Origin: Apus apus
Lineage: Eukaryota > Chordata > Aves > Apodiformes > Apodidae
Assembly: GCF_020740795.1 (NCBI RefSeq)
Contig: NC_067283.1
Span: 126,886,568-126,950,567 of the forward strand
Direction of reading: 5' to 3'
DNA: 64,000 bases
Within the stretch, counting starts at the first letter, position 1. Every line of letters begins with the position of its first letter. The position numbers and the translations under genes were made by a program. Below are positions 25,205-37,200 of the stretch, piece by piece. The notes under the pieces were generated by a model. That model had not been told where the DNA came from and did not search any database. It saw only the letters and a list, made by a program, of their open reading frames with translations.

Positions 25205-26400
25205 CGGCACCCCAAATCCCAGGAGCCCGGTGCCCCCTTCTGCCCCGCTGCCCCCGGCCCGACCGCCCGCGCCCGCTCCCTCGGGAGGGGCTGGGGCACC
25301 CGGGACCCGAGCAGACAAGCCGAGGGCCGGGGCGGTGCCGGCAAAGGGAGGGGGAAAACGCCGCGGGCACTGCGGCAGGGGCTGCAGGAGAGGCGGAAGG
25401 AAGCGAGACCCTGCAGGGGTGCGGGAATCCTCCCGCTCTGCCCGCCGCCGTCGGCTGCTGCTTTGGCTCGGAGGAGAGGGAAAACAGAATTAAATAAAAA
25501 GACGCAGGGCGGGTTCGCTGCCTGCTGGGCGTGCCGCGGCGGGGGATGTGCAGCCAAGCCGAGATGCATTATGGCAACACCGCCCCGGTGTCTCCCCGCC
25601 CTGCCCCCGCACAGCTGAGCCCGCAGAGCCCAGCCCAGCGCCCCGCCGTCCGGGCAGGCACCAGGGAGCAGCCGGGCCGGGCGGGGCCAGCACCGCGGTC
25701 CCTCACCCGCTCCGCGCTGCGGCTGCCGCGCCCAACCCTGCCTGTCCCCGCCCTGCCTGCTCCTGCCCGGCCTCACCCCTCCTCCTTCTGTCTCTGCCCC
25801 GCCCTGGCTGCCTCCCAGCCTGTCTCCTGCCCCCGGTCCGCTTCCCTGCCTCCCTTCCCCCTCTCTTGCCTGTCTCCTGCCTCCTCCCTGCCGGTCCCTC
25901 CCCCACCCGGCCGCCGCCCCGGGCGGCACCGGCGCCTCCAGCACCACGGAGAGCGCCCGGGCTCGCTCCTCCCGCCCCGCCCCGCGCCGCGCCGCGCTGA
26001 GCCGGGCCGGGCCGGGCCGAGCAGCGGTGGTTGGGCGGTGCGGTGCGGGGCCGGGCTGGGTCAGGCCGGGCTGGCCGCCTTATTCCCTGCGGGGCCAGCC
26101 CCCCATCACGGCATGCATGCTCCGGAGTCCGGGGTAGGGCCACACCTGCCCGGGTACTGGGGACCGAGGGGGTGTTACTCGGTTAGGGCAAAGCTCCCCA
26201 GCCCTGTGAGGTGTCCACCCTTACATGTGCAGCACTCAGTCATCCCTCGCCATTTCTCTTCAGGAATAAGCTCCTCTCACTACAGACATCCCGGCATGAT
26301 TAGATCTCTTGTCTCCCGCTCTTGCCAGCCGACACAGCTGAAGGCCCAGAAATGGGCCCCGAACGGCCGCGGGGCCCCCAGGCCGCCTTCCCGCCAAGAT
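25205..26400. promoter_or_regulatory. CpG island upstream of STMN2 (contains the RE1)
   Basis: Base composition changes sharply near 25205 from AT-rich to very GC- and CpG-rich, and falls off after about 26110, with a smaller CpG-rich patch around 26340-26400. The plus strand is strongly C/T-rich between about 25740 and 25920, and a triple GGGCC run lies at 26004-26018. The RE1 sits in the middle. Long open frames here on both strands (up to 398 codons) are Pro/Arg/Ala-rich, overlap each other and look like no protein I know, so I read them as artefacts of few AT-rich stop codons. The island could be a REST-linked silencer platform or a promoter of an upstream or divergent non-coding transcript. 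Confidence 0.8.
25937..25957 (+). promoter_or_regulatory. RE1/NRSE (REST-binding silencer element)
   Basis: A 21-bp site reads TCC then AGCACCACGGAGAGCGCC. It matches the canonical RE1/NRSE at 19 of 21 positions, differing at position 2 (C for T) and position 15 (G for C). Both half-sites (CAGCACC and the AGCGCC side) are intact with canonical spacing. The founding NRSE was described upstream of rodent SCG10 (= STMN2), about 1.5 kb from its start; here it is 2.27 kb upstream of the ATG in a CpG island. It should recruit REST/CoREST and silence STMN2 in non-neuronal cells. Confidence 0.9.
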
Positions 26401-27944
26401 GAGGGCAGGGCCTTCCAGGAAGGCAGATCATCCCCCCGCATCCAGGCAACCTGCCTCATCCCGCTCCCGCCAGCGAGCCAAAGCTGCCTCAGCAGGGAGC
26501 CATCACAGCATCTGCCGTGCTGCAGCTCACAGGCTGCTGAAACACACCCTCTCTGTGCACCCTGCACGCTTTGGGAATGTTTCCTTCCCGCATCTCACTT
26601 CCAGACTTCTCTGTTCACATTCAAGAAAAAACACTTGTTCCTGCAATTCAGAAATCACCTCAAAAGAGAAAGCTGTCCTCAGGCTCATGCGCTGGGCCCT
26701 GCTGTACTCAAAGATGCTGTTTACTGACTGCAAGGAAGCTGGAAAAGCATAATCCTACGTAGCCTGTTCTAGGGAAGCACACGGAGGAAGAGCACAGCAG
26801 TAAGTGCCAGTGCACTGCATGGACTGTGCAGCTGCACATGTCACCTCTGAAGGGAGGAGAACCATGCCAATGCCCTGCCTGTTCTGGGAAAACACACCTC
26901 TGCCCTGGAGACCTCTGCCCATTCTCCTACTTTTTTCAACCACCAATAGACATCACAAAACAACCCCGTAGGAGGGTTTGGAGTGTCCTCTAGATTTCAA
27001 GCTGAAGATGTTCTCTGTGCCTTGTCTCTCTGCAAGCAATGTGTGGGTCTGTCATCACTGCAAGCTTTTGACAATAAGGTTGGTTTTCCCCAGGGAGCGG
27101 CAAATGAGCTTGAGTTGGACAGCATAAGGATGAGAAGATAAAGATGGAGTGTCCTTTTTGTACCAACGTCTGGGATGCTCACTCCTCAAGGCCAGCAGCT
27201 GCTTCCTGCCCTAGGAGGTGTACAAATAGCTCCCATCACTGCCGTGTTTTTAGCAAGAATTTCAATTAATCACCCACATAGTGGCTGTCAGCCATGTCAC
27301 TAGTTTTCCTCTTGCTGGGGATAGGGGAACCGTAAAATTAGTGTAGAGAGAGTCCTTAGAATGTGTCCATCCCCTTTCATGTAATAATCATATCAGGTCC
27401 CATTCTGCACACTTTATCAAGTGAATCAAGCTCACAGACTCCCAGTGAAGAAGGAAATTATTATTGACAGTTCTTTTCACGTTTGTCCCGGTTTTGGCTT
27501 TCCAGAGCCCTTTAAGAGTGTAAGCAAGTCCTGCTGCCATTCCTCAAGTTTTAGCAGAGTTTGGGTTGTCCAGAGTCAGGTCTGGGGATTCTAAAATAGA
27601 TACTGGATTGCAGAAACATCCAGCATAGAACAATTGCATATGGTACGTGTACACATTTGTCGGAAATGGGATGCAGAGGTAAAATTTCTCTCAGCAGCTG
27701 TTTTAAAGAAATGGTTTAGAAAATCCCTTGCATCAGTCCCTTTTGTTCTCATATCTTTGGAACAAAATGTGTTAAAATGAATTTGTGGATGTTTTGCAGG
27801 TAGCAACAGCACAGCCTTCAACACCAATAGGCTTTTTTCATGTAAGACATAAAACATTTGACATGGACTGTACTATTAAAGGCAGACCGAGGGGGGAGAG
27901 GCATTCAAGGACTGATTTCCATTTCAAACTGCATTCTGGCACTT
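26401..27944. other. STMN2 5' flank between CpG island and core promoter
   Basis: Moderate-GC sequence without CR1 or a supportable gene. It separates the RE1-bearing island from the proximal promoter and may carry further promoter elements or an upstream untranslated exon, but none can be fixed from sequence. Confidence 0.6.
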
Positions 27945-28202
27945 TGTACTCCAGCACCATTGGTGGATCAATATTTAATGCCCGGAGATTCTGGCTCTGC
28001 AGGAGTCATGTCAGGGGACCTCTAGAGCCAATCTGCTTGGGTAGAGGAGTGATAATTATTCATGGGCTCCTGCCTCTTGCTCCTTCTCTTGCACAGCCCC
28101 ACTCTGCTGACTCAGTGCCTTATTCAGTCTTCTCTCCCTCTCTCCACTGCTGTAGCTGGACCCCTTTGCCTTCACCACCTCTGAGAGTCTGCACATCCCA
28201 CC
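27945..28202 (+). promoter_or_regulatory. STMN2: Probable STMN2 core promoter and 5' UTR
   Basis: This is the stretch just upstream of the STMN2 start codon. Seen: a CCAAT box at 28028-28032, an AT-rich TAATTATTCAT block around 28051-28061 that could serve as a TATA-like or POU/homeodomain site, an AP-1/MARE-like TGACTCA at 28108-28114, and a C/T-rich leader running into CCACCATGG. No canonical TATAAA is evident. The transcription start cannot be fixed from sequence; a start between about 28080 and 28130 is an inference from the usual short 5' UTR of this gene. Base composition is moderate, unlike the CpG islands on either side. Confidence 0.6.
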
Positions 28203-28221
28203 ATGGCTAAAACAGCAATGG
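28203..28221 (+). CDS. STMN2: STMN2 coding exon 1 (MAKTAM plus first base of codon 7)
   Basis: This short coding part holds six codons (ATG GCT AAA ACA GCA ATG) and the first G of Ala7, followed by a GTAAG donor at 28222. The start sits in a strong Kozak context (CCACCATGG). The phase (one base carried over) matches exon 2, which begins CT TAC AAG. The five-residue first exon is typical of the stathmin-2 gene. It is too short to be found as a reading frame alone; it is recognised by the protein match and the splice site. The 5' UTR extends upstream by an unknown distance. Confidence 0.95.
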
Positions 28222-31200
28222 GTAAGAAACCGCATCTCTTTTTCTTCAGCCAAGACAACGGCCACTATTTCCTAGGACTGCAACCTACACTGGGTCTTGT
28301 CCTCAGGGTCCCGAGGGTTTAGAAAAAATCACGACAATGCTAAACATTATTTTAATTTATTTGATCAGAAAAGAAAAAAAAAAAAAAAGGGAGGGGATGT
28401 GGGATCCCGGGGCTCCTTTAATGCCCTGAGATCATTTTCTGACGGGCGAGGTTGGAACAAGAGCATAGCCTCATTTTGAAACGGCTTGCATTAATTTTAA
28501 ATATGAAAGAATATATATATATATATATATATATAGGTACTTAAATAAATAAATAAATAAGCGGAAAGTTATCCCCGCGATAAATATGCCTCCCACTGCC
28601 CCCAAGCCCCCTCGGCCGGGGCCAGCGCTGCCCCCTGCTTCTGAAACGAACGGCGTGGGGACGAGAAGGCAAGGGGCGGGCGGTGGGGCAGCGCCGAGCG
28701 GGACTCGGCACCGCGGGCAGACGGGGCTGCGGGCGGCGGCCCTGGCGGGCGGTGCGGGGCGGGCGGGGCGGCGGTGCGGTGCGGTGCGTGGGGCGGGCGG
28801 GGCGGTGGGGCGGCTGCGGCGCCGGGGGGGCTGCAGCGGGGCGGGCACCCGCCGCGGAGCGCACTGCGGGCCGGCCGCGCCCAGCCCGGCGCCGGGGGCT
28901 GCGGGGGGGCGGGAAGGAGCCGCCGCCTGCCTGCTGCCCCGGCACTGCCCGCACCTGCAGGCTTGGGGAAGGCGGTGGACGGGGCGGGAGGGGGCTGAAG
29001 TAGGTCACTGCAGCATGGATAGCCAGTATTTTCTAGCAGGTCCCACCCTGGTTTTCTCTCCCGCGGGGCAGCTCCCAGGGCTGTTGTTCTCTTGCCTTTT
29101 TGAGCCGCAAGCAAAGCATCCCTCCAACCCACCTCGGTTCGGCCCCCACGCCCGCAGCTTCCCGGCCAGAAGCCGCACCCTGCGCCCCGCAGCCGCGGCG
29201 TGCAGCCCCCTCCCCATCCCGCGGGCCCCGGGGAGCGGCCGGGCGGGGCAGCCCGGCTCCGGAGAGCCCCCGGGGCTCGGAGAGACGTGTGCCGTCGAGT
29301 GCTTTCTGGACACGGGGAGGTTGTCCTGGCGGCAGGAGTTAGAGGAGCAGCCGGGCTGCGGCCCCTTTGTTCGAGGGAGGCTGCTGAGGGGAGTGGGTGG
29401 GAGAGCGGCAAATGGCAGTGGAAGTGTGGGAGGAGGAGAACAACAGTGGGGTCAGACTGTGGAAAGCATCCGAACCTTATCAGTCCTCGATTTTCTTTTT
29501 TCTTTTTTCTTTTTTTTTTTTCCTTTTTCTGGTGGAGGGGAATGAGGCAGGACCTACATTGACGCATTCCAATTCAAGTTTTCACAATCATTCACTCTTA
29601 AAGTCATGCACACACAAATCCTTCAAGATAAGGGTGGAGAGCTGCAACGCTATAATTATCCTTTTCCAAGAAGCAAATCTTACTCAAATTCCCATTCGGT
29701 GCAGACTCTTCAACACTCATCATCACACTGCACAAAGTTACACCAAATCCCCCTGGCACGGGCTGTAACTGATGCATTATACATTAATTTCTTTGAATGC
29801 TGCTTTTCTGCTCCCGAGGAATAATCGGTGTGGATGGAAAGCATTTTAACCCGGCCCTGGCACCCCTGAGAATGAGACATAGAGGAGGGAGACAAGGGCT
29901 GTGGGAGTCTGGCCAGCCCTGCAGTGCCGAGCACACGGTCCCCTCCCCACTGCAGCAATCTGGTAATCAGTATTGATAATTTGTAGTCAGTCGGAGGACT
30001 TACCACTGCAGAAGGCCCTGTTAGGAATTCTGTCACTAGGGAAGAAGCGGCTCTTCAGCCTTTGATTAATGATCTCGCAGCACACAAATACAAAGGTTTC
30101 TGCAGCAAGAGAGATGCCTGGAATCATTGGGTTTGCCCAGAGATAGGTTGGCTGTGTGCTGCCAGCCTGCCTGTTAATACCTGGCTGACAGACTACATAA
30201 ATGAGCAATAGTAAGCAATGTAACTACCTAGGATTCTAAAAACACTAATTAGAGCAGCATTCAATTAAAAAAAATGTGAGTTTACGTTATTAAAAGCATC
30301 TTCCCTCTTTTGACTCACAAAAGGTTCAAGGATTCTCTTCACTGTTTCTTTAAAGCTTCTTCTTTGCTGTAGTTATTTGTAGAGAAAATTTGGCTCTAGG
30401 CAATGTATTAGAATAAGACACTTCATTTCAAGAGTTTCATCAAGGCAGCAAATTTTATTTTCCTGTGGAAAAATAGATGTGTTCTCAGTCATACAGATTT
30501 CCAGTTAGTGCTAAGTAAGCTATATTTGTTTTGTACTCAAGCTTTACCCAATAGACCACTGAGACAACTACAGAGTGCTTGATTTTTTTCCCCCTGTTGA
30601 GCACTGTGTTTTGCAAAGTGGCAATAAAGGCTAGATCTTTCTGCCACTGGAGCCAGCAGAACATTTCAAATCAGCTTAAGCTGGCCCACTATTATGTTTC
30701 TGGCCCTGGTCCAGCAAGGCACTTAAGCAGGTGTCTGAGTCTGAGCATGTGAATAGTCCTACTGGCTTTGGACAGAACTCTTCACACAACTCAGGTTAGG
30801 CAGATGCTAAATACCTTGATAAGCCTGTGTTTATATTCTGCCACTGAATGCAAAATTAAGCCTCATTTTCTCTTAGGTTTTTCAAGCTCCTGTGACTTAC
30901 ATAGGAATTTCAACCACTATTTCATTGTTTCCTTGCAGTGTTTAATTTAAAGAGTATTTATTATTAAAACATCTTCAGACAATTATTTTATAGGAAGTCT
31001 CAATCCCAGTTATGGTTCTTGTTGATTTTTTAGGAAGTTGTTCAACAGAAGTACATGGGGTATGTGTTAATAATGTGTTAAATAAATGTTTTAATTCAGA
31101 TTACTTTTGAGATAGGAAATTTGTGAGGTTATAAATGGGTGGAATTATGAGGATAATGTGAATTCAGGCAGCCCTGTGCTGCCTACTTTGCATAACTCAG

Positions 31201-34200
31201 TAAAACTGATTAAACTATTGTAAAAGTCCTTCAGAATTGTTCTTCTGGTTTGTCATTTGCATTTTAGTTACAAGCTCAGATCTTGATGCTTAGACTGATG
31301 GGTGCAATGTCACTGCTAAAATTTGTCTGTTACCTGAGTACTGCATGATTGTTCTATCTGGTATGTAAACATACATATGAAGTGATGGTTGTTGAGTTTA
31401 ACAACTAGTTAATAACAGCCTAGCTAGTAAGTAGACTTTTTTACTGCAAAGGGATAAGCACTCTGCCTCTGATCTTCCAGGACACTTAAACAATTGCTTG
31501 ATCTTCAACAGTTGCACATGAATAGTCATCTGGACATCAATGACAGTGACAAGCTGCAAGTTAAACAACATAGAATGAAGCGCCAGGCTGAATTTACACT
31601 GAACGTGCTCCTTTCTACATTATGCAGTTTTTGGCAGAAGGCTTTAACCTTCCCCATTTATAAATAAATACAGCTCTTTCCCTTTTATAAATGAATGAAC
31701 ACAAGGCAGCACTGAATTATTTTCAACCGTCAGAAAATTACATTATCTATGTAGACAAATAGGAGATTAAGATGAGAATGAATATTGACAAGATTCAGGG
31801 AAGTGTTCATTGTCTCATAATGTTAGCAGGAATGTGATTTGACTGGCACCATTAATGCAAATTTTGTCAAGACACAGCAGAAGAAACATTTCAATTAGTT
31901 TCTCCTTCTGAGAATGTTGATAACTAAGCTCACTTGAAGTTGCTGGCAAGTAATAATTCACTAGAGAACTGAAGGTTGACACCTATTTACAATCTTTTCC
32001 CATTTTAAAAGAGTAGATCACTCTCCTGCCTACTGAGAATTCAGGTAGTAAAAAGTTTTAAAACAGTCCATATGGCTAAGAATTTGTCTTGCCTAGTAGC
32101 AGATCTTTACTTACCCTGTGAAGTGTACATGCAGGAGGATGGAGCATCATCTATTCCGTCATCTTATGGAAGAGATCCCATAACATGCTGAGGAAATAAA
32201 AATAAAATTCAGCAGCTTGCACACTTCCAAAATGTTCTCTCACCTCCACCTCCGTTGTCTCTTTGTCAAATATAAGCTCTGTTAGACTAAAGGCTTCCCT
32301 GTTTAATAATGTATTCCGTTAATTCATTCACATTGATTTTGTCAGTTTGAATTTCCTTTAATTAAGTAAGCCTGGATTTTATTTTATTTTTTCATATCTT
32401 TGGTACTTTTACTACAGTAATAGATTTCTCTAGATCACATTTTGCACACCTATTTTTTACTATAAATATACATGTAATCTGACCTCATGGTTAGATTTTT
32501 CTCAGGTGACATTTATATTAATTTCTTTAGAAAATAATTCTCCGTTTTCAGATTAATAACATTAATTTTAAAAACTCATTACAGAAGAGAGATGGGACAC
32601 GCATATCCAGTAATACATTTAGATAGCACTTTAGCTTTCAAAGACTGTACAAAATTAACTAATTAATTATCCTAAGAGCCTTCAGTGAGAAGTAAGCATT
32701 ATTATGTAGTTTGAAACACAGAGATCAGAGAGTTCTCTCAACAGTTAGGTCTGGGCAATATTTGTCTCGTGCAACATTTTCATGTAGGTCTAATTTAACT
32801 ACTTTATTAGTTCATAGTCAAAGAAACAAGTGATCTTCAGTGCTTCTGAAAAGCATGAAGCCCTAGGTGTCTTAAAGTAGGTGTCCTAAAATGGTGTCAC
32901 TCCAGATAATTTGTAGAGCTGGAAAACTAACTCACTGAAAGATTTGCTAAAGATTATACAGCAAGACAGCCAGCACTTGAACGTAAGGGACTGAGAGAAG
33001 GCTCCCAACCCAATGACCAATGGACAGCAACACAGCTGGAAATGAAGTCCTCCAACAAGTCATCTGGAATACTGTGCTCCCCCCAGGCTGTGTATGTATC
33101 GAGTACATTTGCCCTTCAACTTGGGTTAGCAGGCTTCAAAGCCCTTCATCCTGGCACTCTCCATAGTTCTGCTCAGTGCTTTAAGGACCAAATGTCAGAT
33201 CATGGAGCAGCAGTTCTTACTTACCTCTGCAGTAACTACCTTCAAAAATCCAATCTTGGTTCTCCATACAAATCACCTCTATAAACAGAAATGGTTGCTG
33301 TCATCAGGTGGATTGTAGAGAACATGGTTTTTTTTAGCAGTATCCATGAAATGGTGGATAGATGAACCAACTTGGCAAATGAGTCTTGCCTCACTGGAGT
33401 CAGTAGAGTTCAGGCACTGCCCTCAGCACAATTAGCTGATCTATGGCCCATGGGGACACAGAAACTGGTAGCTGATTTGGAGGAATGGCTGCTATTGAGT
33501 TCTTTCTAGGCTACACACAATCCTTGCTCTGTTAATTCTGAGGATATAGTCTGAAGTGGTGTTGAGTTTCATTCAGTTTAGAAATACTGTTGATCCAACT
33601 TGGAAGTGTGAGTCTGCAGATGATCATCAGCCAGCAATTCTGCCTGGGACACAGATCTCAATCCTGCAAGGTTCTAGGCACCCATTACTATAGTGCAGGC
33701 CGTTATCTATTGCTCTAGTTGCTCAGCTCTTCTCAAAAACAAAAACTGGCTTTGAAGACCTCAACTTGCACAGACCTGCATCCTCAGTCAAAGAAATGAA
33801 CTGATGCAGAAATGTTGGCCCCTGGGAACAAAATACTCAAGACATGGTGTGTCTGAGCATTATCAATGTACAAGGCTGCTCTGTAATTATGTAATTTTCT
33901 CTTCCACTTGTTATGTTTTTCTTTTTCCTGTCTGCTAGTACATGATTTGACAAATTAAGTGAATTTAAGCTCTTTCTGCCAGGATGTGCAGTTAAAACCG
34001 ATGCACACCATCTACACCACACATTAGGCTTTACTGGATACATTTAGAAATGTTATTTTTTTGAAGTTATAGCTGTCTAATACAAGAAGTTAATAAATTA
34101 TCATCTATGCATTCATTCTAATACACAAAAATAATCATTTTTGTAGCAGTTACTGTGCAGAGAAATTGTGACCCTTCACGTACACAATCACAAAACAGGA

Positions 34201-37200
34201 TTGTTGGGGTTTGGTGGGGGATTTTTTCACCATTTTTGCCCCAGGCAGGTGGTTTAGTTTAGGGAAGTGACTGAGGATAGAGTTAGTAAAGCTCTGAGGC
34301 ACCTGTGGTGGGTTACAAATGTGGCTGTCCCTCCACAGCTTATGGGGAGAGGACAGCACCTCTAGCTATGGTCAAACAGCACAGTGCTGCTGTCTGCCCA
34401 GAGCAGATGTACTCATTAGTCAGTCACCTGGAGAGAAATGCAGGGGGCAGTGGTGAATCTTCAGACATCCTTTGGGCACTTCACCTGTGGCCACAGAGAA
34501 GCCCTGCTTCAGTCTTCACCGTCATGGCAGATGGAAAAAGAGGTGGTGATGGATGCACTCCTCCCCCTCAGCTTCTGGGTGTGGCATCGGGATGTGGTGG
34601 CCTCTCATCCCTATATGTCCTTCATCCCTGAAGAGTGCTGAAACCATCAAGCTGTGTCCTCTTCCCACCCTCTCGTGGGAATAGCGTCCTGCTGGAGAGA
34701 GGACGAAAGTGCACACAGAAGGGAGCATGACCTCCACCTAGTAACGGGGAATCCCTGGCTTACAGGACCATCACTGGATTTTGCATGATACAGCAAAACA
34801 GAAACAGGTTCGGGAACAGAAAATAGAACTTGAGTTTCTTTGGGTAGTAATTAGGACTCTTCAGCTTGAATCCCCTCATTTCTGAAAGAAATTGAAGCCA
34901 ACTCTGGCATTTCCCAGTCAAAGATGCTCCCTCTAGACAGTTGTCCTAAAGGAGTAAGCCAGTAGCTCTTCTGCTCAGATGCCTTTTCAGATAAAGCAGT
35001 GGCTGCCCTTGCAGTTCTGAAGGACCCTGTCCTATCTGTGTATGCCAGTGCTCTCAGGAAATAGGCTACACAGGTTACTTCAGAGGATGAGGACTGGTTT
35101 GGAAAAACACCAAGTTCCCAATGTTTCAGGATTAAACATTTCCAGTCTGAGGCACCCTTGCTTATACAAAAATGTAGCGTCCTGCAATGCACCACTTATT
35201 TGAAGAGCACAGACTGTGGTGTTTATGGATTTTCATTACCTCTCTGAAGCCCTGCAGAAATTTGCAGAATCCACATTTTGGATTTAGAAGTCTGAATTTG
35301 TTTTAAATATAATTTAAAGCTCCTAGCTCCTTTATTGGATTTGTCCCTCAATCTTTCTATGACCTGACTTTCCCTTCATTAAGATGGGGATAATCTTATA
35401 TACTTACATCAGAATTGTGGGGTGAGTTTATGTTCCATACTGTGTGGAAATACATAGTATTGTTACATAACATGTTACAGAAGTTGCAAAACTCCATACT
35501 GATCAGATTAGGACATAGAGCAACTTCACTTCTGAAGCTGTTTTAGCATTCTGTGCTATTCAGGTACTTTTTATAAGGCTTAGGGAGTTTCTTAGATAAA
35601 GAAAAAAAACATTGTGTGTGTAGTTCATACTCCTGATTGGCATAGAAGTTTACAGATGGAGAATTTACCTGAAGTGAAAGGACCTTTTTTTGTGAAGCTA
35701 GCTAAGGTACCTTTTAATGTTTACAGTTTTTACATATAAATATAGTCAGTAGCTATTAAGTAACAATGTAACTATAACTTTTGATCTTGATACTATTTTT
35801 AATCATTTGTAAAGTTATTGAAAACACAAATTGCCCTGTTGGCCTAAGATTTCTATTAAACATGTTCAAATTATTCTGATGGTTTTCACTAGGAGAGCTC
35901 CTGATGAGATTTCATTGGCCAGGCTTCCTGAAGTGTCTAATATTATTGTGGTTATTATTTTTTCCTTTTCAAAATACTGTAGAGACCACAGACAGGTAAA
36001 AGATGCATAAAATTTTTTACCACCATTTGTACATAGACGTGTAGCAAAAAAGTGGAGTACTTTTGTTTACCAGTATTTTTGTACTGTGAATCCTCCAGTT
36101 ACATGAATTGAGCCATAAGAAGTGTTTGCATGCTCCTGGGGAACTTCCAAAAATTAAAATGTACGCATGAATCCAGGTCTATAGTTTTGCAAAGACATTT
36201 TTGGAAGTGAAACTCACTTCTGTAACCAACTTTATTTGCCTTTACTAAATACTAAATTTAACTATTTTGATATATTTGTTTCTTGTATTACTCATGTGAA
36301 AAGAAGAGCAACTGTATCACTTGGCAGACATGTTCATAGTGACTTGAATATATAACCTTTATCTCCAGGTACTGGCATTTGTTCGATTTATTGTGTAGAT
36401 GTAATACAAAAGACTATTTCTAAGGTAATATATTTTCTATGTGTTTAGATAGTTTTTGACACTGTCAATAATGCAGTCAAGGAGCTATCAATATTATATA
36501 TGTTGTAGATAGGAAAGAAGCCCATACTCATTGTGGTTTAAAAAAGTAAATGTTTAATATTTGTCTACAAAATGCTTGTTCTTAAGGCAAATATCTTCTC
36601 GCTGGGAAATTATGATTTACCTCTAAACAATATTTTCTAAGTGAAATATCAATAATAACTTCTTAAGAAGAGAAATAGTAAGATATTTGTTGTAATCTGC
36701 ATTGAGGATTCAAGTTATTCCCTTTTGAATTGCATTCACACTTTTTACAGTGAAACATTAAAGGAGAATCACACTGTGTATGTGTGTAAAGAATTTCACC
36801 TTATAGTGGTGGGAGGCCTGAAAACTGGGATTCAACATGATAGCAGTACTTTTAAGTATTCTGCAAAATTGTAATTACCTGTTTGCGTAGCTTGGCAATG
36901 CTATTCCAGAGGACTCAGCTCTGCCAGCATCCTGATTTCTGCACAAAAGATTGGAGCAGTAATGTCAAGGGTAAAAATTTGCAATAATAAGAATAAATAC
37001 TGAACCCTGGCAGAAAACTCAAGGCATTTAGAGAAACAAGCAAGAGTACTGAACAATACAAAGATTACAAAACTACATTTAATTCATTTCTGTGTAGCTA
37101 TATGGATATAATTTCCTAGATTAAAAATTCAGAAAAAGTATCCTGGAAACAGAATATTATACTGGATGGACCACAGTCAAGTCCCTGAACTGCTACTCTA

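Noticed and set aside
25162..26727. Long open frames (up to 398 codons) on both strands in the upstream CpG island
   Set aside because: They overlap on both strands, are Pro/Arg/Ala/Gly-rich with no recognisable domain, and occur exactly where GC content removes stop codons. No splice or codon-use evidence supports them.
27785..28210. A 141-codon plus-strand frame overlapping the STMN2 start region
   Set aside because: It overlaps the STMN2 ATG in another frame and has no similarity I know. The STMN2 start is supported by protein match, Kozak context and splice site.
28541..29768. Long open frames (up to 332 codons) on both strands in the intron 1 CpG island
   Set aside because: Same composition artefact. 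Some frames run through the T-rich tract to give Phe runs, which is not protein-like.
30382..30402. AGAGAAAATTTGGCTCTAGG, faintly like part of the human STMN2 cryptic exon as I remember it
   Set aside because: The match is short, lacks the following GU-rich stretch and exon borders, and its distance from exon 1 differs; likely chance.
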